From NCBI RefSeq assembly GCF_008831285.2, contig NC_045146.1, positions 23,515,703 to 23,579,702 of the forward strand: a stretch of DNA of 64,000 nucleotides, read 5' to 3'. A program made the translations under genes and the position numbers. Under the pieces are notes generated by a model that worked only from the letters and a program-made list of their open reading frames with translations, did not search any database and was not told the DNA's origin. Source of the stretch: Nymphaea colorata. Lineage: Eukaryota > Streptophyta > Magnoliopsida > Nymphaeales > Nymphaeaceae. Shown in pieces: positions 25,001 to 37,137 of the stretch (position 1 is its first letter; the number at the start of each line of letters is the position of its first letter).

Positions 25001-26400
25001 AGGTGGTGAAAGGGGAGACGGACGTCGCCTCTTCAGGGTATCCCACTACGCACAGATTATGTCAATATGTACAAAGTAAAACAATAATGAATATGGTAAG
25101 ATTCATAAAAAAGTTAGCCTTCAAAGTTTTTGTCAAAGAAAGCATGAAGCTTGCACATGTACAGTAAATTGTCATTCGTGATAGGACATGGGCTGCGTCA
25201 TTTGTCAAATCTATTCATTCATGTGGAAATGGCCCTACTGTTCACAAACATGGCTTGCAAAAGATACATCGATCGACCAATTTCAATAAATATTTATTAG
25301 CCTCTTCATTCCCTGCGAAAGTTGGCGCCTAACCACGCAAATTTTTACCAAACTTTGCTCTCAGACATAAGTTTTGCTTTTCCCGGCCGTCAAGAGGAAT
25401 ATTAGGTGAGAGAAATCTCATTATATGTACTATTTTGCTTGGAGAATGTCTTAAAACATCTCAGAATATAAACGAAGAAAAAAGCTAATCCTAGTTAAAT
25501 AATATTACACCAGTCATTCAACATATAATCCCTTCAGCACAGGGCTCGTATGCACTTGGCTACATAACTTTAGCGTAAGTCCCCCAATGCACCTTCCCTA
25601 AAGCATTAAAAAGTATTTCATGGTAGGTGTTGATAATGAGAAGAAAGCATATAAAACATGTACATCTTTAGACTCAGAAAAAGTGTTTTTTTTTTCTCAT
25701 AATTATATCTTTCCTAAGAGTTCTATTCTGTTTGGAGGGACGACCAAAAGTACGATAGGTTGAACCAGCACGGCCAGGCCTTCGATATGCTTTTATATCA
25801 ATCATATTAGCCTGTTTATAAAGTCAATATTGCATGATATTTTCGAAGAATAAAGAAAATGGCGCCTTATTAGTTACAAAAAGTTGCCATGTGGCTACTT
25901 ATATTCGCGGCACATTCCCTAGATCTTGTGTGTCTCCCGCTGCATGTGATACAACTTTTTGCTTCATACTTTTTTTTATCGCAACGGAATCGTGAGAAAT
26001 TACGTATGGTTTTGAAGCACACATTAGCACAAGAGACGAGAAAAGCCTTGTTATACACTAAGCAGAGGCGGAGTTATATATATTTTCTGTAAAACTAAAT
26101 ATATAGTTAACAAATTTTTAATTGACCTTGAAATGAGTCTTGTATAGTTGAACTGAACCAAGTCGATCGAGATCCAACATGTAAATTCAAAGTTTCAGAT
26201 TGGCGCAGAGCCGCACCCATCGCGGCCTCCGATATTAAATACCCAATCCAACATCCTAATGCTTTGTTTCACTGGTTTTAATCTTGCAGATCTGCTTACT
26301 ACAAGCGGACCGGTTTTAGAAATTGCCAGCCAAACTATTTTGTAGAGAGAGGGAGGGAACTGAGAAAGGAGAAAGGCAGTCAATGATTATAACATTATGA
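22081..26400. other. Intergenic, no supported gene
   Basis: The stretch is AT-rich with short open frames in all directions and no repeated frame or recognisable domain. A coding-like fragment lies at about 22620-22885 (LCFRLQTLEEKMVGLSEEF), with stops either side. Another lies at 23661-24017 on the minus strand, including GPGFPAKRSPESDTEEY after a good acceptor TGTCGCTGCAG. Either could be a decayed exon, but I do not recognise a family. Confidence 0.5.
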
Positions 26401-26880
26401 GACATCCCATCGAACCCTACTACCATTGGGTTATCAATGGGTCGAATCCTGACCTCAGCCACTATTGACAAGACCGAACCTCCACCCACCCAAGTGGGTC
26501 CAGTAGGCTAATCAAGGTCATATCACTAATACAGCCAAGTTTGGACATTACTCCTACTAGGTTTGGGATGTCCCTGCCCATACGTCTGGATCTCACGCTG
26601 GATCCGATTCCATTTGCAGCATTACCTAGCACAGCAGTTTACCGCATGTAAGCCCACAGGATGGGACCAAACCGATCTAATCTGTACCAGACTCCAATTC
26701 GGGTAATGTCAATGTAGACCAAACCAGGGTCCGAAACTGTACACCAAAGTTATTATCTAGGCCGGGTCCGAACCCAAACTAGCAATACGGCTCAGCCGAT
26801 GAGCTTAGACCAGGAACCAAACTAGGGAGAGGACCCCTACTCGGACAAGACCCCGTTCTAACACGGCCCCGCTTTTTTAG
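26400..26880. repeat. GC-richer block with repeated GGGTC/GACC motifs, probable old repeat
   Basis: The base composition differs from the surrounding AT-rich DNA. Motifs such as GGGTCCGAACCCAAACTAG, CCAGGGTCCGAAACTG and ATGGGTCGAATCC recur. The pattern resembles degenerate plant DNA-transposon arms, but no terminal repeat or target duplication is visible. Confidence 0.3.
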
Positions 26881-28760
26881 AAGAGACAAATTAGAGCTAG
26901 GTTACTTGGAAGGATATGTAGTTTAGGAGAGGTTGATTTGATTGTTTTATTCAAAAACATAACTTTTCTGGTCCACTTAATACAAACAATTAATGCTTTT
27001 ATCTTTACACACACATATGAATGAAGTATGTTTGCTCGGAGTTAGAGTTAGGAAGAAGGTAGAGAGTGAAGAGGGCGGTTAGCTAGGCTTCTTTTTTACA
27101 TATGTGGGTGCATATGCTTACTTAAAAGGTCATCTGAAAAAGGCTAATGGCCGGTCATGGGGACTTGAAGCTAGTCACATGATTGGCATGATTTGACTCA
27201 ACTCGACTTGGTTACGTCACTAGGCTGCAAGCCTAGGCCGGTCCTTGGCTCGGTTTCTGGGTTGACCAAGGTCCCATCACTTTGAATACCACAGAGCCGG
27301 TGGCTTCGGACAAACTTTCGGCAGCTTGAGTTGACATGCACGCCAAGATTGTGGAAGTGCTTGAGACAATGATAAGGATTTCGAACCTGATCAGCTAAAT
27401 ACATTTGGTAAGTTTTCATTGGATCTGGTGCAGAGAAAACCATTAAACAAAGAGAGGATTTCGAACATGGTTTCTCTCAGGCCTTTGCGGAATGACGCGA
27501 CCCCTGCAGGCAAATCGACAAGGGTGGTGGAGTTTAATAGTTCATTATCTCTTCTTCTTTGCCCTCAAACTTGCTACACAGACAGTGCTTAGTTATAGAA
27601 GCGCCTGAGAAAGGAGAGATGTTACACGAGCTACTTGAATTGATCACAATGAATTAATGGGCATGAGGGGTCGTTTGTTATCGTTCAATAAATTTGCTTT
27701 AAAAGAATGAGATAGATTCATTCATTCAATACTGTAACACACTGTCCTATGAATTGCTAAGGGTTTTATGATCAGGTTTTGTTGCCGAGTACTCAACTTG
27801 AGTAGTAAATTTGGACAAGACGTTCTTGATCTTTTTAGCTTAAATATGCATGTGCATATCCTATATTATACTCTTATCGGCACTAGTTTTTCCATACAGT
27901 TCCATCATCTTCTATCATGAAGGCCAACTTTCCTTTTTATACTTTCCATACGCTTCCCACGCTTCCTGTTGCTGTTGTCACGACTCGTTTCATGCGTCAC
28001 TTCCATGTATCTCTTTTGTCCTTCAATAACTATCAAATAGAGCACAAATAGAAAGGATAAGCTCTTCCATGTTGAGCTTATGTATATATATATATATATT
28101 ATGGAGTTATTTTGATTCCTTATAGTCGACAGATAACGTTAACAAATGCACTTGAGGGGGGTGGGTCCTACATTTACACTCCTAAACGTATCAATTGACA
28201 GGAGTGTACAGGAAGGGCGACTGGAGTTGCGACTGACATAAGGGAAAAGTAGGTAGGAAATGTTAGCCCACGGGACTATATTCCTCACGAGAAAACCCAG
28301 ACGCAGACTCACACTTTTTTTTTTTGGTTTTGGAACTTTTTTACTGCCATGAATCCTGAATATGATCCAAAAAAAGTTACAGATTCAACAGTTTCATGCA
28401 AATGACCTTGGGAAACAGTACGAAGAAGAAAAGGGAGAGTAATGAGAAGCAAAAGGAATACTCCCGCTTTCACACATCAGGTCTTGTCAATTTTGTACTT
28501 GATGTTGATGGAATTAAGGCGAAAATGCTAAATATTCATGCAAATATGAAAAGGCTCCAAGTAAATGCATCGTGTAAATTTACAAGCCCTTTCATGTTTG
28601 GAGAGGAGAAGGAGAGCTAGTTAAGTGCATGGTGCACAACCTTTTAAGTTAAAGGCAAGTGTATTCTATTTTTGACCTACTTTTAGCGGCTTTCTACTCA
28701 CCTTTGAGGTACTTGGCATGCACAGAAGCCTACTTAGAGACAATGGACCTTGATGTTGCG
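26881..28760. other. Intergenic, no supported gene
   Basis: Contains a (TA)n tract at 28082-28100 and a moderately GC-rich patch at 27180-27540 with an 81-residue minus-strand open frame of unknown nature. No domain is recognisable. Confidence 0.5.
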
Positions 28761-28850
28761 CTCCTTCTCATATGAACATATCACTTATGAGAATCGAACC
28801 AATGAACCAGGTCTTTACACCCACTAATCCAACCAGTTATGCTATTATGC
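28700..28850 (-). repeat. tRNA-derived SINE-like unit
   Basis: On the minus strand, an A-box-like TGGTTGGATTAGTGG (about 28821-28836) is followed, about 30 nt on, by a B-box-like GGTTCGATTCTC (28789-28800). The order and spacing are those of an RNA polymerase III internal promoter. The flanks do not fold as a full tRNA cloverleaf and no anticodon arm is credible, so a SINE head is more likely than a tRNA gene. Confidence 0.5.
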
Positions 28851-29324
28851 TCTTCTTTTTTGACTGGTTCAAAAAAATTAAGTTGTGTGCTCCAAAGATG
28901 CGAGAGATTATTTTGAGAAGGACAAACACAGTAACCTAGATGCACTTGATCTCTTTGTTTCTTCTTCTGTTTCCGCCGCACATCTAGAAGATGGATGGTT
29001 GCGGGACACGTGCCCCCTATGGCTCCTACTTAATTGAGGGCAGGACGTAGTTTCCCTTGCAGCAAAGAAAAAAACAAAAACTGGGGCTCAGCAACCATCC
29101 AAGAAGACGCATAAAAGAGGGGAAGGTCTTTTCCTGCTCAACACTGTGAGTGTGGTCACGCTCCTATCAGGATTCCCACTGTTATAAAAGCACCATACAA
29201 ATAATCTTCCAAATCGTCAATCTTCCCTTGCCGCTTCAAGCAAAGCAAAGACAATGTGCCTTAAGGTGCGGGAAAAGTATATGAATGGAGTGCCATGCAT
29301 GCATTATGTGCCCTACAGCCAAGA

Positions 29325-29349
29325 ATATATATATATATATATATATATA
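29325..29349. repeat. (AT)n microsatellite
   Basis: About 25 bp of uninterrupted AT dinucleotides. Confidence 0.9.
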
Positions 29350-29901
29350 CCCACACAAAATCTACTTGCTCACGCTGAATGAAACTTGCATGTGAGTTTG
29401 TTTTGAAGGGACAAGTAGAGAACATATTAGGCAACACTGATTTTTTAATAAGAATGATGACAAGGAGTATGGTAATAATGAAGATGATAATATACAGCTT
29501 ATAAAAATGGTCACTCTAACTGCTGTTCTTTTTTACAAGGGATAAGCTAGCTAGGGCACTGTTTCACTATTTAGGGCTGTTGAGGAGTCAGGTTTGTGTC
29601 AGATCAAGGTTTTTTATATCTACCGAATCGAAACTGGGGGATTCAGGATGCCACAGCCAGATTATGTCGGTCCAAGAAAATGAATCCTGAGTAGACCAAT
29701 ATTTAATTGTTATGATATACATGAGATGCTTGGAGTAGCTTGTTACATGGCCCATAGGGATGTAAATGGGTTGGGACTCGCGACGTCGAACCCAGTATCC
29801 TTCCTTTGTCTTAGTAGATGAGACTAAGCCTCCAATTCATAACTGAATTTTTGAGACCGAATATGAGCCACACGGAGAAAAAATGTAAATTGGCTCTCGT
29901 T

Positions 29902-30132
29902 AGAAATGTACAATGAGTCGAACCAACTCAAACGTCGACTTCAATTCATTTGTGTAAGCTCGACTCAAGCAGCTCGAGTTCCAGTTGAAACTCAAGTTAT
30001 AAACAAGTCGACTTCGAGTTACATAAGCTCAACGCTTTTCATTTGTGTAAGTTCAACTCAAGCAGCTCGAGTTCCAGTTAAAACTCGAGTTATAAGCAAG
30101 TCGACTTCGAGTTACATAAGCTCAACGCTTTT
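29902..30132. mobile_element. Decayed fragment of the same Mutator-like MITE family, with internal duplication
   Basis: The segment beginning AGAAATGTACAATGAGTCG aligns position by position with the inverted right arm of the element at 14260-14949 (AAGGCTGCACAACGAGTCG). Most differences are C to T or G to A, as expected from methylation-driven decay. The following sequence keeps the CTCGAG/TCGAC-rich arm character. No opposite terminus or target duplication is visible, so this is a fragment. Confidence 0.55.
29947..30132. repeat. Two-copy 93-bp tandem repeat
   Basis: Copies at 29947-30039 and 30040-30132 begin CATTTGTGTAAG and end CTCAACGCTTTT, with only a handful of substitutions. The period is a multiple of three, so a 98-residue open frame survives across both copies. 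The sequence itself is transposon-arm material, so I do not call a gene. Confidence 0.85.
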
Positions 30133-30657
30133 GGAGATACCAGTTTGTCAAAACGGAGTTTCTCACAACCCCGGTTTTGACCGTCACTCAAACACGGTTT
30201 AAATTGTGTTTTTTAGGCAAAACCATTTGCCAAACAACGTTGAAAGTGTCACTCAAACACACCCTTAGCTTTTTTTTCTGCCAGAAAATTTGTCTCTGCT
30301 CAATGACTACCTGGATCCTTTTCATCTTGTTGGATCGGACTAATTGGATGTGGTTTCGGGTTGGCGATCATATCTTAATTACTCCTTTACATCCTGACCA
30401 GCACTAACTAGATATGTGCCCCAAAAAAAGATTTATGGTACACTTTAACAAATATTTTATGAATGTCTCAAGTATATTTATAAAACAGTTACACAAATTG
30501 TTTCCGTTGCCAAACAACTCCATAGATTGTACACAAGGTGACCTTAGTGGATGCCCTGAATTAATCTAGTTTAAGAATGGTACTGTGTGTGGACGTGTAG
30601 AGAGAGACAGAGAGATTGGGTGAGGGCCATTGCAAACTTTTCGAGGCACTAAATTTA

Positions 30658-30870
30658 GGGGGCATTTGTCGGCTTGAAATTTTGATTCAAGAATGAAAAT
30701 TTAAGCATCATAATTCCTCCTCAAACTGAAATGAAATCAAAATTTCAGGTTTCAGTTTCCTAATTCTATAAATACCCTTTTTGTTTAATAGTTCCACTTT
30801 CTTAAAAAAATGAGTACTTCGATTCTACAAGTCCAGGATTCTAGATATATCAAATGCCCTTTTAAAGAAT
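30658..30870. repeat. MITE-like unit with GGGCATTTG termini
   Basis: GGGGGCATTTGTCGGC on the left (from about 30658) faces CAAATGCCCTTTT on the right (about 30853-30865), an inverted terminal repeat of about ten bases. The interior is AT-rich and non-coding. No target duplication is clear. Confidence 0.35.
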
Positions 30871-31028
30871 TCATATCTTAAGTGGCTTCTCAAGATTTTA
30901 ACCAGCTGACATATGTGATAGTGATACAACACTAGAAAGGTTAAACTTCATCCTTCATCGCTTTGATGAGGACACAAGATTTTGTGGCTTACAAAATTTC
31001 AGAAACTTAGAATTGTATATCAATAAGG

Positions 31029-31132
<104 letters not shown>

Positions 31133-31599
31133 TTGGTAGTATTAATTTGTTTGATTGGTGTGTCGTTCACTAAACATGTCACCCCTATGTAAAACGCTTG
31201 AGAGAATGAGCGAGTAGGTAACTTTTGGGGGAAGAAATAGCTAGGGAGCTATCGCAGGTCCTCCTTCGTTTCCATTATTCCAACCCAAAAAGCCTCTCCC
31301 TCCCCTTATCATTGCCCATCTTGAATTTGGCTTGCATGTGCTCCTCCTCATTTAATATCCCCAAAATCGCCTATTCTCTTCAAATATAATCATGAAAGCA
31401 ATTGTCATATCATAAAGAGAGAGGGAAAAAAGAAAAGAAAAGAAAGACCCAATAAGAACATAAACATACACATAAGAGAAAAAAAAAAAAGACCCAATAG
31501 AAAAGGAAATATGCCCCTAATTAAGAGGCATTGACCCCTAGCTCATTTAGACACATTGGTCATTTTAAAATCATCTAGGCTGCGTTGGCCACCTTCAAA

Positions 31600-31601
<2 letters not shown>

Positions 31602-31674
<73 letters not shown>
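31602..31674. repeat. (AT)n microsatellite
   Basis: About 73 bp of uninterrupted AT dinucleotides. Confidence 0.95.
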
Positions 31675-31675
<1 letters not shown>

Positions 31676-32304
31676 CTAATATTGATGACATAATTCTCAC
31701 GACAATAATTATGATAATGAAAACTACAGTAGGATTCTTCAACAGTTTTTAAAGTGCGATGGGCCTACGTGTATGCAGATAAGGTAAGCAATTGAAAATG
31801 TAGAACTCTCTCTCTCTCTACTTTCTGATATGAGGACACTGTTCTAATACTGTTTGGGCCATGGAGCATTGCATGTTGCAGCAGACCTGAGGACGGGAAA
31901 AAGGGGCCCCATCTAGATTTTCGCTTGTCTCGATGTACGTCCATTTGAAAAGGGAAAGAAAAGAAGGAAGCAAACAAAAGGTAAAGGAAAACGATCGCCC
32001 AAGCGAGAAAGCTGCCGCTCTCATTTTTAAAGAACATTAAGAAAGAACAACCCTCAACAGCTTTAATATTGTTGGAAGCCACCTCCATCTGCTGGCCCTC
32101 TAAATCATTATTAACGTTAGTCCTCATAAATTAGTTAATACCCACTTTTCCTTTAAAGTTCCTTCAATCCTGCTTCAATCCTGCGGCAGTACGATCCATA
32201 ATATTTTGTCCTCATATATATCCATTGCTTGCTGTAATTGCTTGTACATAAGCTTTGGTTTACATACTTCATATTCAAACTCTCTTCTGACGTGAACTGT
32301 GGGG

Positions 32305-32306
32305 TA

Positions 32307-32361
<55 letters not shown>

Positions 32362-32374
32362 AGAGAGAGAGAGT
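32305..32374. repeat. Compound microsatellite (TA)n(GA)n
   Basis: TA/TG dinucleotides (32305-32338) pass directly into GA dinucleotides (32339-32374), the same compound arrangement as at 31034-31130. Confidence 0.92.
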
Positions 32375-33907
32375 AAATGTGTGGGGTACCCAATAAATAT
32401 AGAAGGTGCCAACTGTTTGATTTAGCCATATTTAGCCGATTTAGAGAATCAAACCATATGGACATGATGTGTACGCATTGGCGTTCATGAGAATGGACTA
32501 TAGAATTGTCTTTTTCCAACATGTGAACGAGTTTCAAATGGGTTTCTCAAAAGCAGCCGATCTTGATGTTTCACAAAACTTACGCTTCACAAGTCAGATT
32601 AAACTTGATTTCTAGTCCATCTTCAAAGCACTGTACATTGTACGCATCTGCCGTGATGTTGGACTCCAAATCTTAGACGAAATTGAAGGTTACTAAGCTA
32701 CCAACATGGTGAATTGATCATATCTAAGCATCATATGTGTGTGTGTGGATGCATGCATGCATGTTAGTGTAGCCAACGACTGCCTTCAATTAGGCATTAA
32801 CAACGTTCATAATTAACTTTAGCCTCTATGTACTTCCTGTGAAGAGTTAGTTAACGTCGGGATTGGTGCAGTCCTAATCAAGAAGGAGAGAGGGAAAAGA
32901 GAGAGAAAGGAAAGCGAGGAGAGAGAAAGAGAAAAAAAAAAAGAGAGATGGGGGGAGGAGTCAACCTTGTGGCTGCACAGGGCTCGAGAATATCAGACAG
33001 GGACACAAAAATCCTGACTAGGCCACATCACAGGCCAATGCCAGCCCATCCCCCCTCCTTCCCACACTAATCCCGCTGCTTTAGTTTACTACGTGAAATT
33101 ATTTATTACTTATTACTTTATTACGCCGGGAAAAAGTTCATCTGCACGAAAATGGGTCGCAACGTGCCGTAAATAAAGCAGTAAAAAAAGTAACCATGAT
33201 TGAGTTTTTCTGTTTTTTTTTTTTTCACCTTTTCTTTTCATATTTTATACGCGTTCCTTTACCGATTGCTGTCGAGGCACAAGCCGCAAGCAATAAGAGG
33301 CGGACGCGAGTCCCAAGCCAGCCGTATGGCCTCCTCCGCCTTCTTCTTTATACGGCCAACAAGCATTGCAGCACAGGTCTACTCTACCGTCTCTTTAATT
33401 ATCAGCAGATGAATTGAGTAATGACAGTGATTCCTATTGAAGTGTATTATAATGTTTGCAGAGAGTGTTAAACTAATGAAGGGTTTATGTGAATGGAGAC
33501 CAGAGCTTGCATTTTGCCGGTGGTGTTGTATTATTCGGAAAAACGAGGAGAAAAGAACAGCACATGACATGGAGTGGGCCAGAGGAAATGCCATCGCGTT
33601 GTGTCTCGGGAAGAACAGACAAGCCGCTCGGATCATGGCTTCGAATGCACTGAAGGAGATAAACAAAGGATTGTGATTTGCATCACTGAACGTAATGATA
33701 TAATTTGGCATATTTTAACTCGTGAGCTTTAAAAACAAATGCAGAAAGCTCTGACGCTCCTGAATCATAGCTTAACTCTTTACTCTTACGCTTGCAGAGA
33801 TTCATTCTTTAGCAGAAATCATTCGTCAGGCCAATGTTATCGCTTCTAGAAGCTAGAGAGAGAGAGGTGGTAATATTTATTTCACTGGACGGCTTTGAAG
33901 GTGAAAA

Positions 33908-33924
33908 GGGGGGGGGGGGGGGGG
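33908..33924. repeat. Poly(G) run
   Basis: About 17 consecutive G residues, a possible assembly or sequencing weak point. Confidence 0.85.
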
Positions 33925-34127
33925 AAGAGTCCAGTTGGTGAGCGTTGTTTTTTCTGTTTATGGGGAAGTGTTTGGTTGAGTTGCTACCAACTCTTACCTG
34001 AAAGTGCAGCTGACAAAGATGACAAGGGAATGACATGAGTAATTCCTTCTTCTGTGAATGAATAACCAAGACAATCATCAGTCACTCAGGTCATAGAAGA
34101 CTAGGGAACATATATAGCTTCCTTTCC

Positions 34128-34157
34128 TCTCCCTCTCTCTCTCTCTCTCTCTCTCTA
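34128..34157. repeat. (CT)n microsatellite
   Basis: About 30 bp of CT dinucleotides. Confidence 0.9.
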
Positions 34158-36699
34158 GTTTTTTTACTTTATTTTATGAATTTATCACCAATGGGTTCTT
34201 TGAATTTTGTCCAAGAAGATTTGGCAAACTCTTTGGATCTTGGATTTTGGGGACACAGAGATGCTACCAACTTGGCAATGACCTAAATTGACTCCTAAAT
34301 TTGACTGCCCTGGGACATGACATGATCTCTGTAATCATGGAAAACGCTCTTTCAGACAGAGAACAAAGTCCCAGTTCTTAGGGCCTACAAGGAGACTCGC
34401 TTGACAACTGGATGTTTTGGCTTATGAGGCTCACAAGTTGAATTCTGCCATGAGCTGGAAGCTGCGATCCATAAATTTCGGCATGCATGTTGAGGAAATT
34501 AACCGCGTGGTCTCATTTTTCTTTAATAATAAAAAAAAAAATACAGCGGTGACAATAGTAATTTACAACAACAACAACAACAACAGCCGTAAAAGTAAAA
34601 GTAAAAGAACCTTCTCAAAATTCCATGCTCCAAGGATTTTACTCGCAGTCATTAGACATGACTTCTTGGTTCCCAGGTGGAAGAAGGAAATAGCTCGGGC
34701 GATCTTAATTTCAAGCCCTTTCAACGTCGTTTGCTTTGGAATTTGATGTTTTAAACAAAATAAACATTACCAAGGCAAGCGTACGTGCTTGAATTACATA
34801 ATGAACATTATTCTCTAGTTCTATTGGGATATGGGACGTGCACATAGGCTTGCAAGGTGAAGATAGATTGCAACTAGAAGCTCAATTCTAGATATATATT
34901 AGTTCATCTCATTTTTTTAGGAAAGAAACAAAAAGTTGCTACGAAGCCCATTCGGTTCGGACTTTTGTTTTCTAATGAGAGAGTGAGCCAGATCAGTATA
35001 AGTAGAAACCAAGACAACCAACCACTTATCAACCATGTTTATATATCCCCTAAAATTTGACACAATATCAAATGCGAGAAACTAAACCTTTCAAAGTAAT
35101 GCATTACTATTCACTCGCCTTAAATCATATCATGTTCTAATACTATTGTAACAACCTGGTTCACTCCTCTCATGCTCCTGATCTATAGATCGATATCAAA
35201 TGGAAGTCTGTCAAGCAATTCAATTGAACTTTTATCAATATTTGGCTCTACTATATATCAAACTAAAAAGACGACATTTTCCCCTAAATCCCTCAAATAT
35301 TTCGTATGCCACCTTCATCATGAATGTCGAAAAGCTAAAGATATAGCACTAGAATTCGATGCGTTGAAGCGAATGCGAGCCAATAGACCCTCAACTCCCT
35401 GAATGAAAATGGGTTTGAAGAGACCTACATAATCTACTAAAGCCAACTTTGTCACGCTCACACAAGAAATTTTGTTGTTTTCCTGTGATAGAACAATCGA
35501 AACTATGGGAGAAAAAAAAGGAGACTCGAGGGTTTTACCAACCGGAGTACAAACCATGACTACCAAGTGCTTGCCAATGATGAGATTCTTTTTCTTTTAA
35601 CTACGGAGGAAAAAGTCACGGAAAAACGGGAGCAGGCTGTTTTGTTTGAGCGGAAATCATAAGGTTTGCACGAACAATTAAAGAAGAGAAAAGAGGCAGG
35701 AATAAAGATTCAAAAAAAAAAAAAAACAAAGAAGAAAGAAATTGATCAAAAATCGGAAACAAAATGAGACGTGCATAAGAAAATCGAAGGGGAAAAGAAA
35801 AAGTTTGGTTTTCCGTCATTTCAACCAAAAGTAGAGCAGTTCGCTAAAAGAAATACCATGTAGCGTGAATCAAGGGCAAAACCATGGAAAATTTTTCAGT
35901 ACGTGGGGTCAAAAGTACGTTAGGCACTTCGAGCCCAACATGACGATGCTGCCACCGAACACAACCCGAAATTCCCAACGCCAAGACTCACGCCCGAAGG
36001 GTATTTGCGTAATCGAACCATGGCAGGGGTAGTAACGCCCTACTGGTGAAAAAAAAAAATTAGTGCGATACCAACGTCAGTACGGTTATCCTTCGCCGAT
36101 CTCAAAAAAGCACTTAAAATGACGAAACCGGGCGCCGCTTCGTCCCGGAAATTACGAAAACGTCACTGTCCCGAAGGGGGGGGGCGTCGATCCGTTTAGA
36201 GATCCCGTTTGCTTGCGGCCTGAAAAACGCAAACGCAAAATAAGGCGAGGCGGTCTTTGTGTTTTGTAATGTATGAATATGATGAGAACAAGAACAACTC
36301 AAGTGTGCTTCGAGGGGGAAAGGAAAAAACGCGTTTTCTGTTCATGGTTATCTTTGAGGAAGGGTGTTCTTTTCTTTTTCTTTCTTTTTTATATCACATG
36401 AACGTTGGTGGATTTGGAAGGAGCGAGCAAAGAGAGAGAAAGCGGGTTTTCCGGCGACAGGACGAATGAGAAAAAGGTGGTGGGGTGACACGTGGAGAGA
36501 CTAGGCCCCTCGGATCTCCCATGAGAGAACTATCATGAAACGAGATTCAAGATTGGCAAGAGAGAGAAAGAGTGATACGATCTCACTCCGTCTCAATCAG
36601 GGAGGGAAAAGGGAGTGGGTGTATGTAAGACAGTGGAAGAGAGAGGGAGTTTTCCTATCTTTGCTTTTTGTGGAGTTCAGAGAGACTTAAATTGGGAGT

Positions 36700-37137
36700 G
36701 CAGAGAATTGCTCTTTAGATGGGCGGCGCTGCAGGACTGCGAAAAATTCCGTGATTTAATGCTCCCCAAAAAACTCCACAGAGAGGAAGAGAGAGAGAGA
36801 GAGAGAGAGACCCATCATAGAATTTAGGGTTCTTTTCCAAACTCCCACCTTGCTCAATTCTCCTGGGTTTTTGAGGGTTCTGGTTGTGGGAGTGGTAGGG
36901 TTCTTGGTATGAGTAAAAGATAAAGAGATAACAGAGAATAGACGCAGGGAAAAAGAAAGAGAGAGAGAGAGAGGAGAGGAGAGGAAGAGATGAGGAGGAA
37001 AGAGTACTACTATGTAGGGAGAGCAGGCCAACCGAAGAGAGAGGGATGGGGAGAGAATTGAGCTCTCCACCAACGCCTTCTGATCCCTCTTGTCCATGGC
37101 AGGGAGCTCCTGAGAGGAAAGAAGACAGGTGGGAATC
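36700..37137 (+). promoter_or_regulatory. GA-rich 5' leader of the SRS gene
   Basis: The sequence before the ATG carries (GA)n tracts at 36789-36810 and about 36957-36980, and many GAGAGA motifs. Such tracts are typical of plant 5' UTRs and of binding sites for BBR/BPC GAGA-binding factors. The transcription start was not located. The long minus-strand frames here (36715-37407) are mirror products of the GA tracts and the SRS exon. Confidence 0.45.

Larger units (their letters stand above)
32375..36700. other. Intergenic and upstream region of the SRS gene
   Basis: No supported gene. It holds a run of about 17 G at 33908-33924, a (CT)n tract at 34128-34157, an A-run at about 35713-35726, and a GC-richer stretch from about 35860 toward the SRS gene. 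The latter may include its promoter. Open frames near 33379-33711 on both strands show no known domain. Confidence 0.5.

Noticed and set aside
28760-28850. tRNA gene
   Set aside because: A- and B-box-like segments exist but no acceptor stem pairing or credible anticodon loop; called SINE-like instead.
30177-30260. Element with CACTCAAACAC repeats
   Set aside because: Two CACTCAAACAC blocks are in direct orientation, not inverted; no termini or target duplication could be defined.
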